Positions 19,491 to 28,172 of a DNA stretch of 53,637 nucleotides are shown here, piece by piece. Each line of letters opens with the position of its first letter. Position 1 is the stretch's first letter. The stretch comes from Lachnospiraceae bacterium (lineage in GTDB: Bacteria > Bacillota > Clostridia > Lachnospirales > Lachnospiraceae), in the NCBI GenBank assembly GCA_017441265.1, contig JAFRYE010000055.1:1-53637 (forward strand), written 5' to 3'. A model generated the notes under the pieces. That model made no database searches, was not told the DNA's origin, and saw only the letters and a program-made list of their open reading frames with translations. The position numbers were made by a program, and so were the translations under genes.

Positions 19491-20000
19491 ATGCTCGAGA
19501 AACTGGGAATAGACATTGAGTATCTGGTCGCGGCAATGCTGATCCTGCTGATCATTTTGCTGATCACGACCATGATCATGATCATGAAATACAATCAACT
19601 GGCGTCAAAGTATCGGAAGTTCATGAAGGGCGCAAACGGTAAGAGTCTGGAGGAACGAGTGCTCTCGCGGTTCCGCGAGATCGATTCCAACAAGGCACAG
19701 ATTACCGATGCGGTCTCCCGCATCAAATTGCTGGAGGATGCGCGCGACACTTCGTTTAAGAAAATCGCGTTGAAACGGTACGATGCATTTGCCGAGATGG
19801 GCGGTAAGCTCAGTTACAGCTTCTGCCTTTTGAACGATGAGAACGACGGCTTCATCATGACCAGCATGCACAACCGTGAGGGTTGCTACACGTACGTGAA
19901 GGAAGTCATCAAGGGAAATACTTTCCTGATGCTCTCCGATGAGGAGAAGGAAGTTCTCGAGGAAGCGGTCTCCATGAGAGAGACGCTCAACACCAGATAG
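19491..20000 (+). CDS. DUF4446 family membrane protein
   Basis: 169 residues: one N-terminal transmembrane helix (about 10-32, LVAAMLILLIILLITTMIMI), a coiled-coil-like cytoplasmic segment (SLEERVLSRFREIDSNKAQITDAVSRIKLLEDA), and a compact C-terminal domain with KIALKRYDAFAEMGGKLSYSFCLLNDENDGFIMTSMHNREGCYTYVKEV, typical of DUF4446. The family commonly follows parB in Clostridia. Function is unknown. GGGGAGGAG precedes the ATG; it is likely co-transcribed with parAB. Confidence 0.88.
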   Translation: MLEKLGIDIEYLVAAMLILLIILLITTMIMIMKYNQLASKYRKFMKGANGKSLEERVLSRFREIDSNKAQITDAVSRIKLLEDARDTSFKKIALKRYDAFAEMGGKLSYSFCLLNDENDGFIMTSMHNREGCYTYVKEVIKGNTFLMLSDEEKEVLEEAVSMRETLNTR

Positions 20001-20354
20001 GCTCTTCGGACTCAGTTTTCGGGGCAAAACAGCGGCTCAGCGTTATGCAAAGATAACGCATTATCTAACGGAGATTATTCGGTTTTGTAACCGCATAACC
20101 GGTCGAAAAAACGCGTAAGAGACGCAAGAATCATACAATATATCGCGATATCTACCGGGGACAGCCGAAGATATAGAGCTAAAGACCGCGAAAACAGCGG
20201 CGTTTACAGCTAAAACAGTAAGAAATGCAATGAGAAAACCAAACTAAGCATAACGCGTTATTTGCACGGAGACACAAAAAACTGTGGAAGTTTACGCTTG
20301 CATGAGGTATAATAAGCAACGGTTTTGGTTGTTCATTTTCCGAAGAGAAAAATT
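20001..20354. other. Intergenic region between the DUF4446 gene and tRNA-Arg
   Basis: No gene is seen. The region contains a 7-bp hairpin GCGTTAT/ATAACGC (20040-20059) and a second similar GCATAACGCGTTAT near 20250. A good -10 TATAAT (20308-20313) without a clear -35 probably serves tRNA-Arg. Motif copy 8 lies at 20334-20344. Confidence 0.5.
20334..20344 (-). repeat. TTCGGAAAATG motif, copy 8
   Basis: Exact 11-mer in intergenic DNA, 10 nt before tRNA-Arg. Confidence 0.8.
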
Positions 20355-20428
20355 GCACTTGTAGCTCAGTAGGATAGAGCGTCCGCCTCCTAAGCGGAAG
20401 GCCGTGGGTTCGACTCCCGCCAGGTGCG
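20355..20428 (+). tRNA. tRNA-Arg (anticodon CCT)
   Basis: Cloverleaf with acceptor GCACTTG/CAGGTGC (one G-U pair), D-arm GTAGCTCAGTAGGATAGAGC, anticodon stem TCCGC/GCGGA with loop CTCCTAA (anticodon CCT, codon AGG), T-arm GTGGGTTCGACTCCCGC, discriminator G. CCA is not encoded. Confidence 0.96.
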
Positions 20429-20480
20429 TTCGACGGACAGCGGTGTTCGTCGCAAAATGCGCAATATGGAGAGTGATTTT

Positions 20481-21245
20481 ATGGGTGAAAATGAAAATCA
20501 GTTCGAGGAGTTCTCGGATCTGAATCAGGAGCCGGTGACCATTCAGGCTCCGCCGGAGGAACCGCCGAAGAAATCGTCGAAGGCGTCGGTGATCATTTCG
20601 TTTGTTCTGATCGGAGCGCTGTTGATCGGAAGCATCGTGATCGGTGCAACGACACTGTCGAAGAAAAGCAAGGCAACGGAACAGAATATTGCGAAGAGTA
20701 TCGAGACGGAGTCGGGGACGTGGACGCAGTTCCGCGCGTACTATGCGACAGCGGAGATTGTGGAGTATTCCCACAAGTATTTCTATGTGATCCCGGTTGC
20801 GACGGAGCACTTCTTCTTGGTGGCGTCCAACGACGGCTCACATTACGCGGTTATCCGCGCGGACAAGAACTGGTATGAGAAAAACTTCACGGACGGTGTT
20901 GCCAACGATCCCGACGGCTACCTTGTAGAAGGATATGTCCGGAAGACGGAACTCAAAGTCAGAGACAAGATCAACGAAGAGATCAACGATTATAAGAAGC
21001 TGTATTACACCAAGTTTGACGGCAATGCGAACAATTTCATCGATCTTCTGGCAAAGCGGATCAGCATTTACGAGATCATCATCGGTCTGATCCCCATTGT
21101 CGCCGGCCTTTTCATGATCACTGCAGGCCGGAGGCTGTTGAAGCTTGAACTGGGATCCGATGCCGGAAAGAAAGTCGGCACGGTCGGTGTGATCTTCTTC
21201 CTCGTGTATGCCTGCTTCGCGCTGCATGTGATCGCGATGCTGTAA
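20481..21245 (+). CDS. Membrane protein of unknown function
   Basis: 254 residues with an acidic and proline-rich N terminus (NENQFEEFSDLN... PPEEPPKKSS), a transmembrane helix (about 38-60, VIISFVLIGALLIGSIVIG), an extracytoplasmic domain of about 130 residues rich in aromatic residues, and two C-terminal transmembrane helices (about 198-216 and 232-252). GGAGAG lies 7 nt before the ATG. No family is recognised. It starts 52 nt after tRNA-Arg and converges on the SDR gene with a 13-nt gap. Confidence 0.8.
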   Translation: MGENENQFEEFSDLNQEPVTIQAPPEEPPKKSSKASVIISFVLIGALLIGSIVIGATTLSKKSKATEQNIAKSIETESGTWTQFRAYYATAEIVEYSHKYFYVIPVATEHFFLVASNDGSHYAVIRADKNWYEKNFTDGVANDPDGYLVEGYVRKTELKVRDKINEEINDYKKLYYTKFDGNANNFIDLLAKRISIYEIIIGLIPIVAGLFMITAGRRLLKLELGSDAGKKVGTVGVIFFLVYACFALHVIAML

Positions 21246-21258
21246 ATTGCCGGCCCGG

Positions 21259-22059
21259 TCAATACACTTTTCCGACGAGCCAGATGGCTGCTCTGGTCGG
21301 AAGAATGTTGAACAAAGCCAATAATAAACGATATCGGAACCCTGCGACGTACAACGGCGCAGGGTTTTTCTTTGTGGCTGCGCGCACGATGACGGAGGCC
21401 ACTTTGGCGGGGGCAATGCCGTTGCGCTCGTCGTGTTCCATCGAGGAAACGGCTTTTTCACAGCGCGGGTAGGCGTCGCCGCCGTCCTGCTTGCGGCGGG
21501 CGTCGGTAAAGCCGGTGCCGGAGTCGCCGGGCATGACCGCGCTCACGCGGATGCCGTAGCTGCGCACTTCGTTTCGAAGGGCGAGGGCCAGAGAGTTGAC
21601 GGCTGCCTTGCTTGCAGAGTAAAATGATTGATATGGGATCGGGATCGGCGCGGCAACGGAGCTTGTGAAGACGATCGTTCCGGCCTTTTGCCTGGAACCG
21701 GCATCGGCCGAAGCCTGTGCGCGCATGTAGGGCAGGACCGCCTTGGCGGCGTAAAACTGCCCGAAGAAATTGACGCGCATCAGATAGTCTGCGTCTGCGT
21801 TGTCGGTCAGCTCGATCGGCCCGGAGATGCCCATGCCGGCGTTGGCGACCAGAAGGTCAATGCGGCCTTCGGCGGCTGCAATCTCGTCGATAACGGCGCG
21901 TACGGCGGCCTCGTCGGTGACGTCGACGCTGCGGCCGGTAACTCCCTCAGGCGCGGTTCCGCGGCGGCTTAAGCCGTATACCGTGTAGCCCTGCGCGAGC
22001 AATTGCGAGCAGACTTCATATCCGATTCCCGAGCTGGCGCCCGTTACGACAGCGATCAT
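21259..22059 (-). CDS. Short-chain dehydrogenase/reductase (SDR) family oxidoreductase
   Basis: Classical SDR of 266 residues. It has an N-terminal NAD(P) site TGASSGIG, VDVTDEAAV, NAGMGISGP, the catalytic Ser region VFTSSVAA, and YxxxK in SFYSASKAAVNSL. An Arg after the second strand (LSRRG) suggests NADP preference. The substrate cannot be named; the closest style is the broad DltE/YdfG-like group. The start follows GGGGGT at 6 nt; the longer open frame has no ribosome site. It stands alone on the minus strand. Confidence 0.92.
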   Translation of the reverse strand: MIAVVTGASSGIGYEVCSQLLAQGYTVYGLSRRGTAPEGVTGRSVDVTDEAAVRAVIDEIAAAEGRIDLLVANAGMGISGPIELTDNADADYLMRVNFFGQFYAAKAVLPYMRAQASADAGSRQKAGTIVFTSSVAAPIPIPYQSFYSASKAAVNSLALALRNEVRSYGIRVSAVMPGDSGTGFTDARRKQDGGDAYPRCEKAVSSMEHDERNGIAPAKVASVIVRAATKKNPAPLYVAGFRYRLLLALFNILPTRAAIWLVGKVY

Positions 22060-22253
22060 GGTGATACCCCCTGTGAGCGTGGATTGTGCCTTCAGTATAC
22101 GCGCTTTCGCGGGGATTTGTAAAGAATTGAGCGGGTGGAATATCATTTTTCGAAAGAAAATCATGAAATTGATGTAAGATGTCGCCCCGGATGGTGTCTT
22201 ATAGGGTGTAGGAAGGAAAATCCGGCGAACATGCTGCAGCAGGAGGAGTACTC

Positions 22254-22811
22254 ATGGAGGATGACCGAATTATCGATCTGTTCTTCAGCCGGAACGAATC
22301 GGCGCTTCACGAGACAGAGCGCAAATACAAATCGTATTTGTATTCGGTGACACATCGGATCCTCGGGAATCACGAGGATGCCGAGGAGTGTGTTAACGAT
22401 GCTCTTTTGTCGGCGTGGAATTCGATACCGCCGCATCGCCCTACGGTGTTTCGCATGTTTATGGCGCGTCTTGCGCGAAATCACGCGATCAATCGCAGAA
22501 AGAAAGAACTTGCCGACAAACGTGGGGGAGGCGAGGCAACGTTGGCGATTGAGGAGTTGGAGGAGTGTGTCTCCGGCGGCTCCGACACCGAATCCGGGGC
22601 GATCGCGGAGGACCTGGAAAAGGCTATCCGGTCATTTGTCAGGGTGCTTCCGGAACGGGAGGGAGACGTCTTCGTAAGACGATACTTCTTCACGGAGAGC
22701 ATACAGGACATTGCGAAAGGATACGGCCTCACGCAGAACAATGTGAGCGTCATCCTGAATCGAACCCGCAGGAAACTGAAAGAGTATCTTGCTAAGGAGG
22801 AACTGCTGTGA
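22254..22811 (+). CDS. ECF-type RNA polymerase sigma factor
   Basis: 185 residues, sigma-70 family with only regions 2 and 4. Region 2 contains YSVTHRILGNHEDAEECVNDALLSAWNSIP (first half of the protein). Region 4 contains LPEREGDVFVRRYFFTESIQDIAKGYGLTQNNVSVILNRTRRKLKEYL with a helix-turn-helix. AGGAGGAG precedes the ATG. The next gene, 46 nt downstream, carries an anti-sigma-like N terminus, so this is probably an ECF/anti-sigma pair responding to an extracellular signal. Target promoters are not evident. Confidence 0.93.
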   Translation: MEDDRIIDLFFSRNESALHETERKYKSYLYSVTHRILGNHEDAEECVNDALLSAWNSIPPHRPTVFRMFMARLARNHAINRRKKELADKRGGGEATLAIEELEECVSGGSDTESGAIAEDLEKAIRSFVRVLPEREGDVFVRRYFFTESIQDIAKGYGLTQNNVSVILNRTRRKLKEYLAKEELL

Positions 22812-22857
22812 TCGCGGCAGTTCGGAGATCCCCGGTGTGGGGGGAAAGGAGTGTGTG

Positions 22858-24414
22858 ATGAAGCCGGAAGACTTGTTTGAACATATGAGTGCGATCGATG
22901 ACGAAATTCTGGAGCGAAGCGAGCGAAACCGCAAAACCGGTAGCCTTGGAAGGGATCGGCGGACCATCCTGAAACGCTGTTTGGCCGTCGCTGCGGCAAT
23001 CGCGGTGATCGGCGGAGCGGCACTGTTGTTCCACAGCGGAATCTTTCGAGACAGGAAACCGGGCGGAGGAAATGCGACGGACTCGACGATCACGACCGGT
23101 TCCGCCGAGGATACGCTTGCGAAATTTCGGATCGGAGATGCGGAGATTCCGGAGACCGCGAAGTATCCGAACATCCGGAGCTATGACAGTTGGAACGATT
23201 TTGTAAAAGCCGAGAACGAGTGGTGCGACGCTGTTAAGGAACAGCAGATGCAATACCTGATTCAATACACGAACGCGGACAGAGAACAGGCGGATTCCGG
23301 CGTAAAAAAGTTTACCGAAAAAAGCCTCATTGCGTTGCTGCAGGGTGAGAGCGGAACGAATCGGATCTGCTCGCCGCTGAACCTCTATCTGGCGCTTGGT
23401 ATGCTGGCCGAAACGACGACGGGAGAAACCCGTGAACAGATACTTACTGTGCTCGGTGAACAGAGCATAGAGGCGGTTCGCAAGATGTCCGACACGGCGT
23501 GGAACACAGCATATGCGGACGACGGGATCAATCACAGCCTGCTTGCAGCAGCACTGTGGTTGCGGGATGATTCGGACACGGAGTATGTTCCGGAAACCGT
23601 TGAACTGCTGGCATCCATGTATCATGCGTCGACATTCCGCGGGAAGATGGGTTCCGACGCGTATAACAAGGCGCTTCAGACCTGGTTGAACAAAAATACC
23701 GGAGATCTGTTGAAGGGGGCGGCGGCGAAGCAGACCTTCGATACAGCCACGATGCTTGCCCTTACGACGACGGTGTATTACAAAACAAAATGGCAGCTTG
23801 AATATGAGGCAAGCAAGACTTCGCCGGACAAGTTTCATGCCGCAGGCGGGGAAGTGACGGTTGACTTCATGCACAAGACGGAAAATGCCGAATACTATTA
23901 CGGCGACAATTTTATCGCAGTCAGCGATGGTTTTGATGAGCAGGGAGATAACGGCGCCTTTGGCGACATGATCTTCTTCCTGCCCGATGAGGGTGTTTCC
24001 ACGGAAGAACTGTTGTCCGATCCGCAGTTTATGTCGGTGCTGCTCCACGGCAAAGGGGAGCTCGTTACGGTCCGTTTTTCCGTGCCGAAGTTCAGCATCG
24101 ACTCGGAGGCGGAGCTTTCGGACAATCTCAGGAGTCTGGGGATGACCGACGTGTTCACCATCGGAAAGGCGGATTTTTCGGGCATTTTAAAGGATTCCGA
24201 CGGATTGTATCTCTCGAAAGTAGACCATTGCGTGCATGTTGAGATCGATGAAAAGGGAGTAAAAGCCGCCGCGCTCACGGACATGACTGTGGCCGCCGGG
24301 ATGCCGCTGTTGCTTGGCGATGAGTTGGATTTCGTTCTGGATCGGCCGTTCATCTTTGCCGTTCGCTCGGAAAGCGGAATGCCGTTGTTCGTGGGTATTG
24401 TGGAAAACCCTTGA
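22858..24414 (+). CDS. Membrane-anchored serpin with anti-sigma-like N terminus
   Basis: 518 residues. Residues 1-40 form a short charged cytoplasmic segment (KPEDLFEHMSAIDDEILERSE), of the kind found in small clostridial anti-sigma proteins. One transmembrane helix follows (41-60), then a linker, then a complete serpin domain (about 148-518). Serpin landmarks are ICSPLNLYLALGMLAETTTGETREQIL (170-196), LTTTVYYKTKWQ (302-313) and the C-terminal signature DRPFIFAVRSESGMPLFVG (495-513). The reactive-loop hinge is DEKGVKAAALTDMTV; counting P15 from Gly467 puts P1 near Gly481/Met482, with Ala-Ala-Gly before it. Small residues hint at elastase- or subtilisin-like targets. Being directly after an ECF sigma gene, the protein may couple protease trapping outside to sigma release inside (inference). 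Start set by AAAGGAG. Confidence 0.88.
   Translation: MKPEDLFEHMSAIDDEILERSERNRKTGSLGRDRRTILKRCLAVAAAIAVIGGAALLFHSGIFRDRKPGGGNATDSTITTGSAEDTLAKFRIGDAEIPETAKYPNIRSYDSWNDFVKAENEWCDAVKEQQMQYLIQYTNADREQADSGVKKFTEKSLIALLQGESGTNRICSPLNLYLALGMLAETTTGETREQILTVLGEQSIEAVRKMSDTAWNTAYADDGINHSLLAAALWLRDDSDTEYVPETVELLASMYHASTFRGKMGSDAYNKALQTWLNKNTGDLLKGAAAKQTFDTATMLALTTTVYYKTKWQLEYEASKTSPDKFHAAGGEVTVDFMHKTENAEYYYGDNFIAVSDGFDEQGDNGAFGDMIFFLPDEGVSTEELLSDPQFMSVLLHGKGELVTVRFSVPKFSIDSEAELSDNLRSLGMTDVFTIGKADFSGILKDSDGLYLSKVDHCVHVEIDEKGVKAAALTDMTVAAGMPLLLGDELDFVLDRPFIFAVRSESGMPLFVGIVENP
23879..23887 (+). repeat. Motif 9-mer core CGGAAAATG inside the serpin gene
   Basis: Exact core without the leading TT. Other 9-mer-only copies lie at 8137, 11766, 13546, 14511, 16708, 28214, 29001 and 33206. 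Confidence 0.6.
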
Positions 24415-24439
24415 TGTGTAATATGGGAGGAATTGAAAA

Positions 24440-25891
24440 TTGAGGAAGAATCATTTTACGAAAATACTGGCGGTCGTCGTAGCATTGGCAATGCTTATGA
24501 CGGCCGGTTGCGGCAAGGACAATAAGACCGCGACCGATACGGCGAAAACCACGCCGACAAAGAGTATAACGCCGACGGAAGCGTCGAAACCGACAGATGC
24601 GGCAACGCCGACGGAGGCGCCGAAACCGACGGACGAGCCGAAGCCGACAGACGAGATGAAGCCAACGGAGGATCCGAAGAAGATCGATGAAGCACAGACG
24701 GGTGTTTTTCCGACGGAGTATGAGTTGACGAACATGCGCATCAAAATCCCGTTCAGAACCGCAGACGGTGAATTTACGCTGGATGCGTTGGTGGGAAGCT
24801 CGTTCACAATGACGGATTTCGGCATTTTCATGGGTGCCGGCCATATAGTTGACGAGACATCCGAAGAAGAGCGTCTGGAGTTTGCGCTGATCGACGAAAA
24901 GACCGGGACGATAACGCCCTGCGGATATATCGATGATTTCTCGTATGAGACGAGCGGGATGAGACGAGTCATCAACGGGAAACTGTATACGCTTGTCACC
25001 GTCGGAGACAGTATGGCGGACAGCGCGGTGCTCTTTCTGGTCGAGATCGATCTCAGCGAGCATACGCTGCGGAAAATAAAGGTCACCGACAAGTCGTTCC
25101 CGTATACGTCGGTTATGGTACATCAGGGGCGGCTGTACTTTATCTATCAGGAGCCCGTCCGGGGGAAAGTTCGGGAAGTCGTATATTGCTATGATCCGAA
25201 GACCGACAGTCTGACCGAGGCCTTCACGAACATTTGCCTCGATACTACCGAGGAATACACCGTACTCCGCTCCCTGTACTCCGACGGGGAAAACATCTAT
25301 CTGCTGAGCGTGCATTTTGTGAATGATAAGGCGGAAAGCATGAAGATCGACGCTTTCGATGCGACCTGGAAGCTTGTGAAAACCTGGGACATCACCGAGT
25401 TTGTGAAAGCCTTGGATACATCGGATCCGGGAGCTATGCAATCCAATGTGTACAGCGCAGAATTTGCAATGGAATACTCGGAACTCGATATGATCGTGAG
25501 AATGTTTGAGGTGATCAACGGACGGTATCTGCATTTTGCGAACGGAAGCGTCACGACGTTCATGGCAGATCTGGAGACGAGGGAGATCATCTCCTCGGAA
25601 TCCCTCTTGATTGCCGCTAACGCGGAGGAAAATTCCCGGTTGTTTGAGCTGGAAATCCCGGACGAGGCGGCTGCGTTGCCCACCGGCGTGATCTACAGTT
25701 GGAAAGACAATGCGCTGCGGAAAGTGGTTCTTCCCCGGGTTCCGGAAGGATACATTCCCGGAACGCTCTCCGTCACGCCGAACGGAAAAGTTCTCTGCGT
25801 CTGCGATCATCTGAGACCGGACGGGGGCTGTGATTACGATAACCATATCGCGATCGTCTGTTCTCTTGCGGAGATAACGGATGCCGAATAA
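24440..25891 (+). CDS. Putative lipoprotein with Pro-Thr repeat linker
   Basis: 483 residues. The signal peptide ends in lipobox LMTAGC with acylated Cys24. A low-complexity linker (about 30-82) of PTEAPKPTDEPKPTDE repeats lifts the C-terminal domain off the membrane. The remaining 400 residues are rich in repeated beta segments of the form 'GKLYTLV.. AVLFLVEIDL', 'GRLYFIYQEP', 'ENIYLLSVHF', suggestive of a beta-propeller; no family is recognised. It starts with TTG, 9 nt after GGGAGG; no in-frame ATG precedes the lipobox region. It lies 25 nt after the serpin gene and is probably the third gene of the sigma unit. Confidence 0.85.
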   Translation: MRKNHFTKILAVVVALAMLMTAGCGKDNKTATDTAKTTPTKSITPTEASKPTDAATPTEAPKPTDEPKPTDEMKPTEDPKKIDEAQTGVFPTEYELTNMRIKIPFRTADGEFTLDALVGSSFTMTDFGIFMGAGHIVDETSEEERLEFALIDEKTGTITPCGYIDDFSYETSGMRRVINGKLYTLVTVGDSMADSAVLFLVEIDLSEHTLRKIKVTDKSFPYTSVMVHQGRLYFIYQEPVRGKVREVVYCYDPKTDSLTEAFTNICLDTTEEYTVLRSLYSDGENIYLLSVHFVNDKAESMKIDAFDATWKLVKTWDITEFVKALDTSDPGAMQSNVYSAEFAMEYSELDMIVRMFEVINGRYLHFANGSVTTFMADLETREIISSESLLIAANAEENSRLFELEIPDEAAALPTGVIYSWKDNALRKVVLPRVPEGYIPGTLSVTPNGKVLCVCDHLRPDGGCDYDNHIAIVCSLAEITDAE

Positions 25892-25916
25892 GTTCCCCAA
25901 ATAGATCATGCAGATG

Positions 25917-25937
25917 CGGCCGGCCATGAGCCGGCCG
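25917..25937 (+). terminator. Possible terminator after the sigma-serpin-lipoprotein unit
   Basis: Perfect 8-bp GC stem CGGCCGGC/GCCGGCCG with loop CATGA, followed by TGTTTGT, a weak U-tract. Confidence 0.55.
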
Positions 25938-25957
25938 TGTTTGTCCCCCCTTTCGTC

Positions 25958-25986
25958 TTGACATTTCATCACGAAAAAATTACTAT
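25958..25986 (+). promoter_or_regulatory. Promoter of the coiled-coil protein gene
   Basis: Perfect TTGACA, 17-nt spacer, TACTAT. It lies about 74 nt before the ATG at 26060. Confidence 0.7.
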
Positions 25987-26059
25987 AGAGATACAGCCGC
26001 CGGAGCGGAAAGTCAGGCGGTTCGGAGAAAGAAAAGACGTATTATACGGGAGGTAGCAT

Positions 26060-26569
26060 ATGGTTTTGACATCGGCGGAAGCAGCGAAAGTGCTGCGTAA
26101 ATACAATGACGATCTTGCGGCGTTGCACAGCAGGGAATCCATGAGCCAGCTGTTTGTGGCGGCGATCTCGGAGGACGTGGAGAGCGTTCGGCCGGAGTAT
26201 GATTTCGAGCAGACCCGCGCGGCGGAGGCGGAGCTGGAGACGAAGATCCGCAAGTTGAAGCATGCGATCAACGTGTTCAATTCCACAACGGTGATCCCCG
26301 AGTGGAATATCACGATCGACGAGATGCTGATCCTGATCCCGCAGCTTCGCAACAAGAGAGACCGGTTGTTTATGATGAAGAACCGTCTGCCGAAGGAGCG
26401 TGTGGAGGCCGGTATGCGCACGGCGTCGAACATTATCGACTACCGATACGCGAACTACGACATCGACGCGGCGCAGGCGGCGTACGACGAGGCGTCGGAC
26501 AGCCTCGCGAAGGCCCAGACCGCGCTTGATCTGGTGAACAGCACGGCGAAGATAACACTGGACATTTAA
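26060..26569 (+). CDS. Conserved coiled-coil protein of unknown function
   Basis: 169 residues, mostly helical and charged: long helices with ESVRPEYDFEQTRAAEAELETKIRKLKHAINVFN, then ITIDEMLILIPQLRNKRDRLFMMKNRLPKERV, then NIIDYRYANYDIDAAQAAYDEASDSLAKAQTALDLVN. No signal peptide or membrane segment. The pattern resembles small uncharacterised Firmicutes proteins; a distant relation to the DIP1984 group is possible but not shown. GGGAGG lies 7 nt before the ATG. It is monocistronic, with its own promoter and a strong terminator. Confidence 0.82.
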   Translation: MVLTSAEAAKVLRKYNDDLAALHSRESMSQLFVAAISEDVESVRPEYDFEQTRAAEAELETKIRKLKHAINVFNSTTVIPEWNITIDEMLILIPQLRNKRDRLFMMKNRLPKERVEAGMRTASNIIDYRYANYDIDAAQAAYDEASDSLAKAQTALDLVNSTAKITLDI

Positions 26570-26744
26570 GGCGGAAGCCGTTTTCCGTCGATTGAGCTCC
26601 GCAAAACTCTTTTTAATGTTACCTAAAGGTGGTTCGGGTTCAAGGGCTCGGTTATCGTTTTTTTCAATTTTTGTTATCCGTTGACCGTAAACGTTCAATG
26701 TAAAACTTTGAATCTTAGCACGGATGTCTCAATCGAAAAAACTT

Positions 26745-26789
26745 AAAAATCCGGCGGCTGAAGTTCGGTTTCAGGCCGCCGGGATTTTT
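26745..26789. terminator. Bidirectional terminator between convergent genes
   Basis: A/T-flanked GC stem AAAAATCC-GGCGGC with GCCGCC-GGGATTTTT (one extra base on one side) and a roughly 16-nt loop. It serves the coiled-coil gene on plus and the CDF transporter on minus. Confidence 0.88.
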
Positions 26790-26793
26790 ATGC

Positions 26794-26804
26794 TTCGGAA
26801 AATG
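26794..26804 (+). repeat. TTCGGAAAATG motif, copy 9
   Basis: Exact 11-mer filling the gap between the terminator and the stop codon of the CDF transporter, which begins at the next base. Confidence 0.8.
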
Positions 26805-27974
26805 TCATTTTACGGCGATGCGGTCCACCTGGATGACCGTGAAGTAGGTCTTGCCGATGGAATCGTGCACGCGCTTTGCGATGTCGGCGAGGAGGTCTTC
26901 CTCGGAGGTCGGATAGTCGAAGGGAAGCACGATATCGAAGATCAGATTCGTGTGCGACGGCCCGAAGACAACGCGGAAATCGTGCATGGTTATGCGCTCG
27001 TCGATGGACGCGAGGATGTTGGTGATGCCGTAGCGCAGCTCGTCGACGCGGGGGTCGCCGGTGACGACGGGATCCATGTGGATCGTCGCGATGCACCCCA
27101 GATCCGTGCAGAGACGGTGCTCAAGGTTGTCTATGATGTCGTGCAGCGCGAGAATGTCGCCCTCTGCGGGAACTTCCGCATGGAGTGAAATGATGCGCCG
27201 TCCGGGGCCGTAATCGTGCACCAGAAGGTCGTGAACACCCAGAATGTTGGGGTCGAAGGAGAGAACCAGCTGCTCGATGCTCTCCACGTATTCGCGCTCC
27301 GGCGGTTCGCCGAGAAGCGGGCCTACGACTTCGCGTGCGGCGCGGATGCCTGCGAGAAGGATGAAGCCGCCCACGAGGACGCCGGCGTAGCCGTCAATGC
27401 GCCATCCGAAGAGGTGCGAGAGTACGGTGCAGATGAGGACGACCGTCGTTGCGGCGCAGTCGCTCAAGCTGTCGATGGCGGTGGCGCGGAGAGCCGCGGC
27501 GTCGTAGCGTGCGCCGATGCGCGAGTTGTAAAATGCCATGTAGAATTTGACGAGGATGGAGACGATCAGGATGATGAGGACCGTGACGGACCATTCCGTG
27601 TCCGAAGGGTGGATGATCTTGCCAACGGAGTCCTTGATCAACTCATAAGCCATGATAATGATGACGGCGGAAATGATAAGTCCCGCGATATATTCGATGC
27701 GGCCGTGGCCGTACGGATGCTGCGCGTCGGGCTTCTGCTCGGAGATCCGGAAGCTCACGAGGGAGACTACCGATGAGCCGGCGTCGGAGAGGTTGTTGAA
27801 CGCGTCGGCGGTGATGGCGATGGAGCCGCTCAGCAGGCCGGCGAAGAATTTGGCGGCGAAGAGCATGAGATTGAGGCCGATCCCGACGAGACCGCACAGT
27901 TTGCCGTAGGCGCTTCGGGTTTCGGATTCGGCGCGCTCGCCGCGCAGGAAAAGGTGTGCTAACAGGGTAATCAT
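26805..27974 (-). CDS. Cation diffusion facilitator (CDF) family transporter
   Basis: Proton-coupled exporter of divalent metal ions, 389 residues from the chosen start. Transmembrane helices 1-2 contain CGLVGIGLNLMLFAAKFFAGLLSGSIAITADAFNNLSDAGSS, with the metal-site pattern DAFNNLSD; a later helix has AIDSLSDCAATT, the paired acidic site. The C-terminal cytoplasmic domain (about 280-389) has HDLLVHDYGPGRRIISLHAEVP, the usual ferredoxin-like metal sensor. GGGAGG lies 9 nt before the second of two close ATGs, which gives the common MITLLA start; the first ATG is only 3 nt from it. The metal (Mn, Zn or Fe) cannot be assigned. Confidence 0.93.
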   Translation of the reverse strand: MITLLAHLFLRGERAESETRSAYGKLCGLVGIGLNLMLFAAKFFAGLLSGSIAITADAFNNLSDAGSSVVSLVSFRISEQKPDAQHPYGHGRIEYIAGLIISAVIIIMAYELIKDSVGKIIHPSDTEWSVTVLIILIVSILVKFYMAFYNSRIGARYDAAALRATAIDSLSDCAATTVVLICTVLSHLFGWRIDGYAGVLVGGFILLAGIRAAREVVGPLLGEPPEREYVESIEQLVLSFDPNILGVHDLLVHDYGPGRRIISLHAEVPAEGDILALHDIIDNLEHRLCTDLGCIATIHMDPVVTGDPRVDELRYGITNILASIDERITMHDFRVVFGPSHTNLIFDIVLPFDYPTSEEDLLADIAKRVHDSIGKTYFTVIQVDRIAVK

Positions 27975-28070
27975 CGTCATTTTCCTCCCGGGAATTCTCA
28001 CGATCGGTACGCACATGTAAAAGAAAAGCCCCCGCCCAACAGCTCTTGCTGCCAAATGGAGACCTTTGGA

Positions 28071-28143
28071 TGCGCCTCCAGGGGCTCGAACCCTGGACAC
28101 CCTGATTAAGAGTCAGGTGCTCTACCAACTGAGCTAGAGGCGC
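28071..28143 (-). tRNA. tRNA-Lys (anticodon CTT)
   Basis: Minus-strand cloverleaf with acceptor GCGCCTC/GAGGCGC, D-arm TAGCTCAGTTGGTAGAGCA, anticodon stem CCTGA/TCAGG with loop CTCTTAA (anticodon CTT, codon AAG), T-arm CCAGGGTTCGAGCCCCTGG. CCA is not encoded. Confidence 0.97.
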
Positions 28144-28172
28144 AAGTATTCGTTTTTTCGAACGCAAGGATT

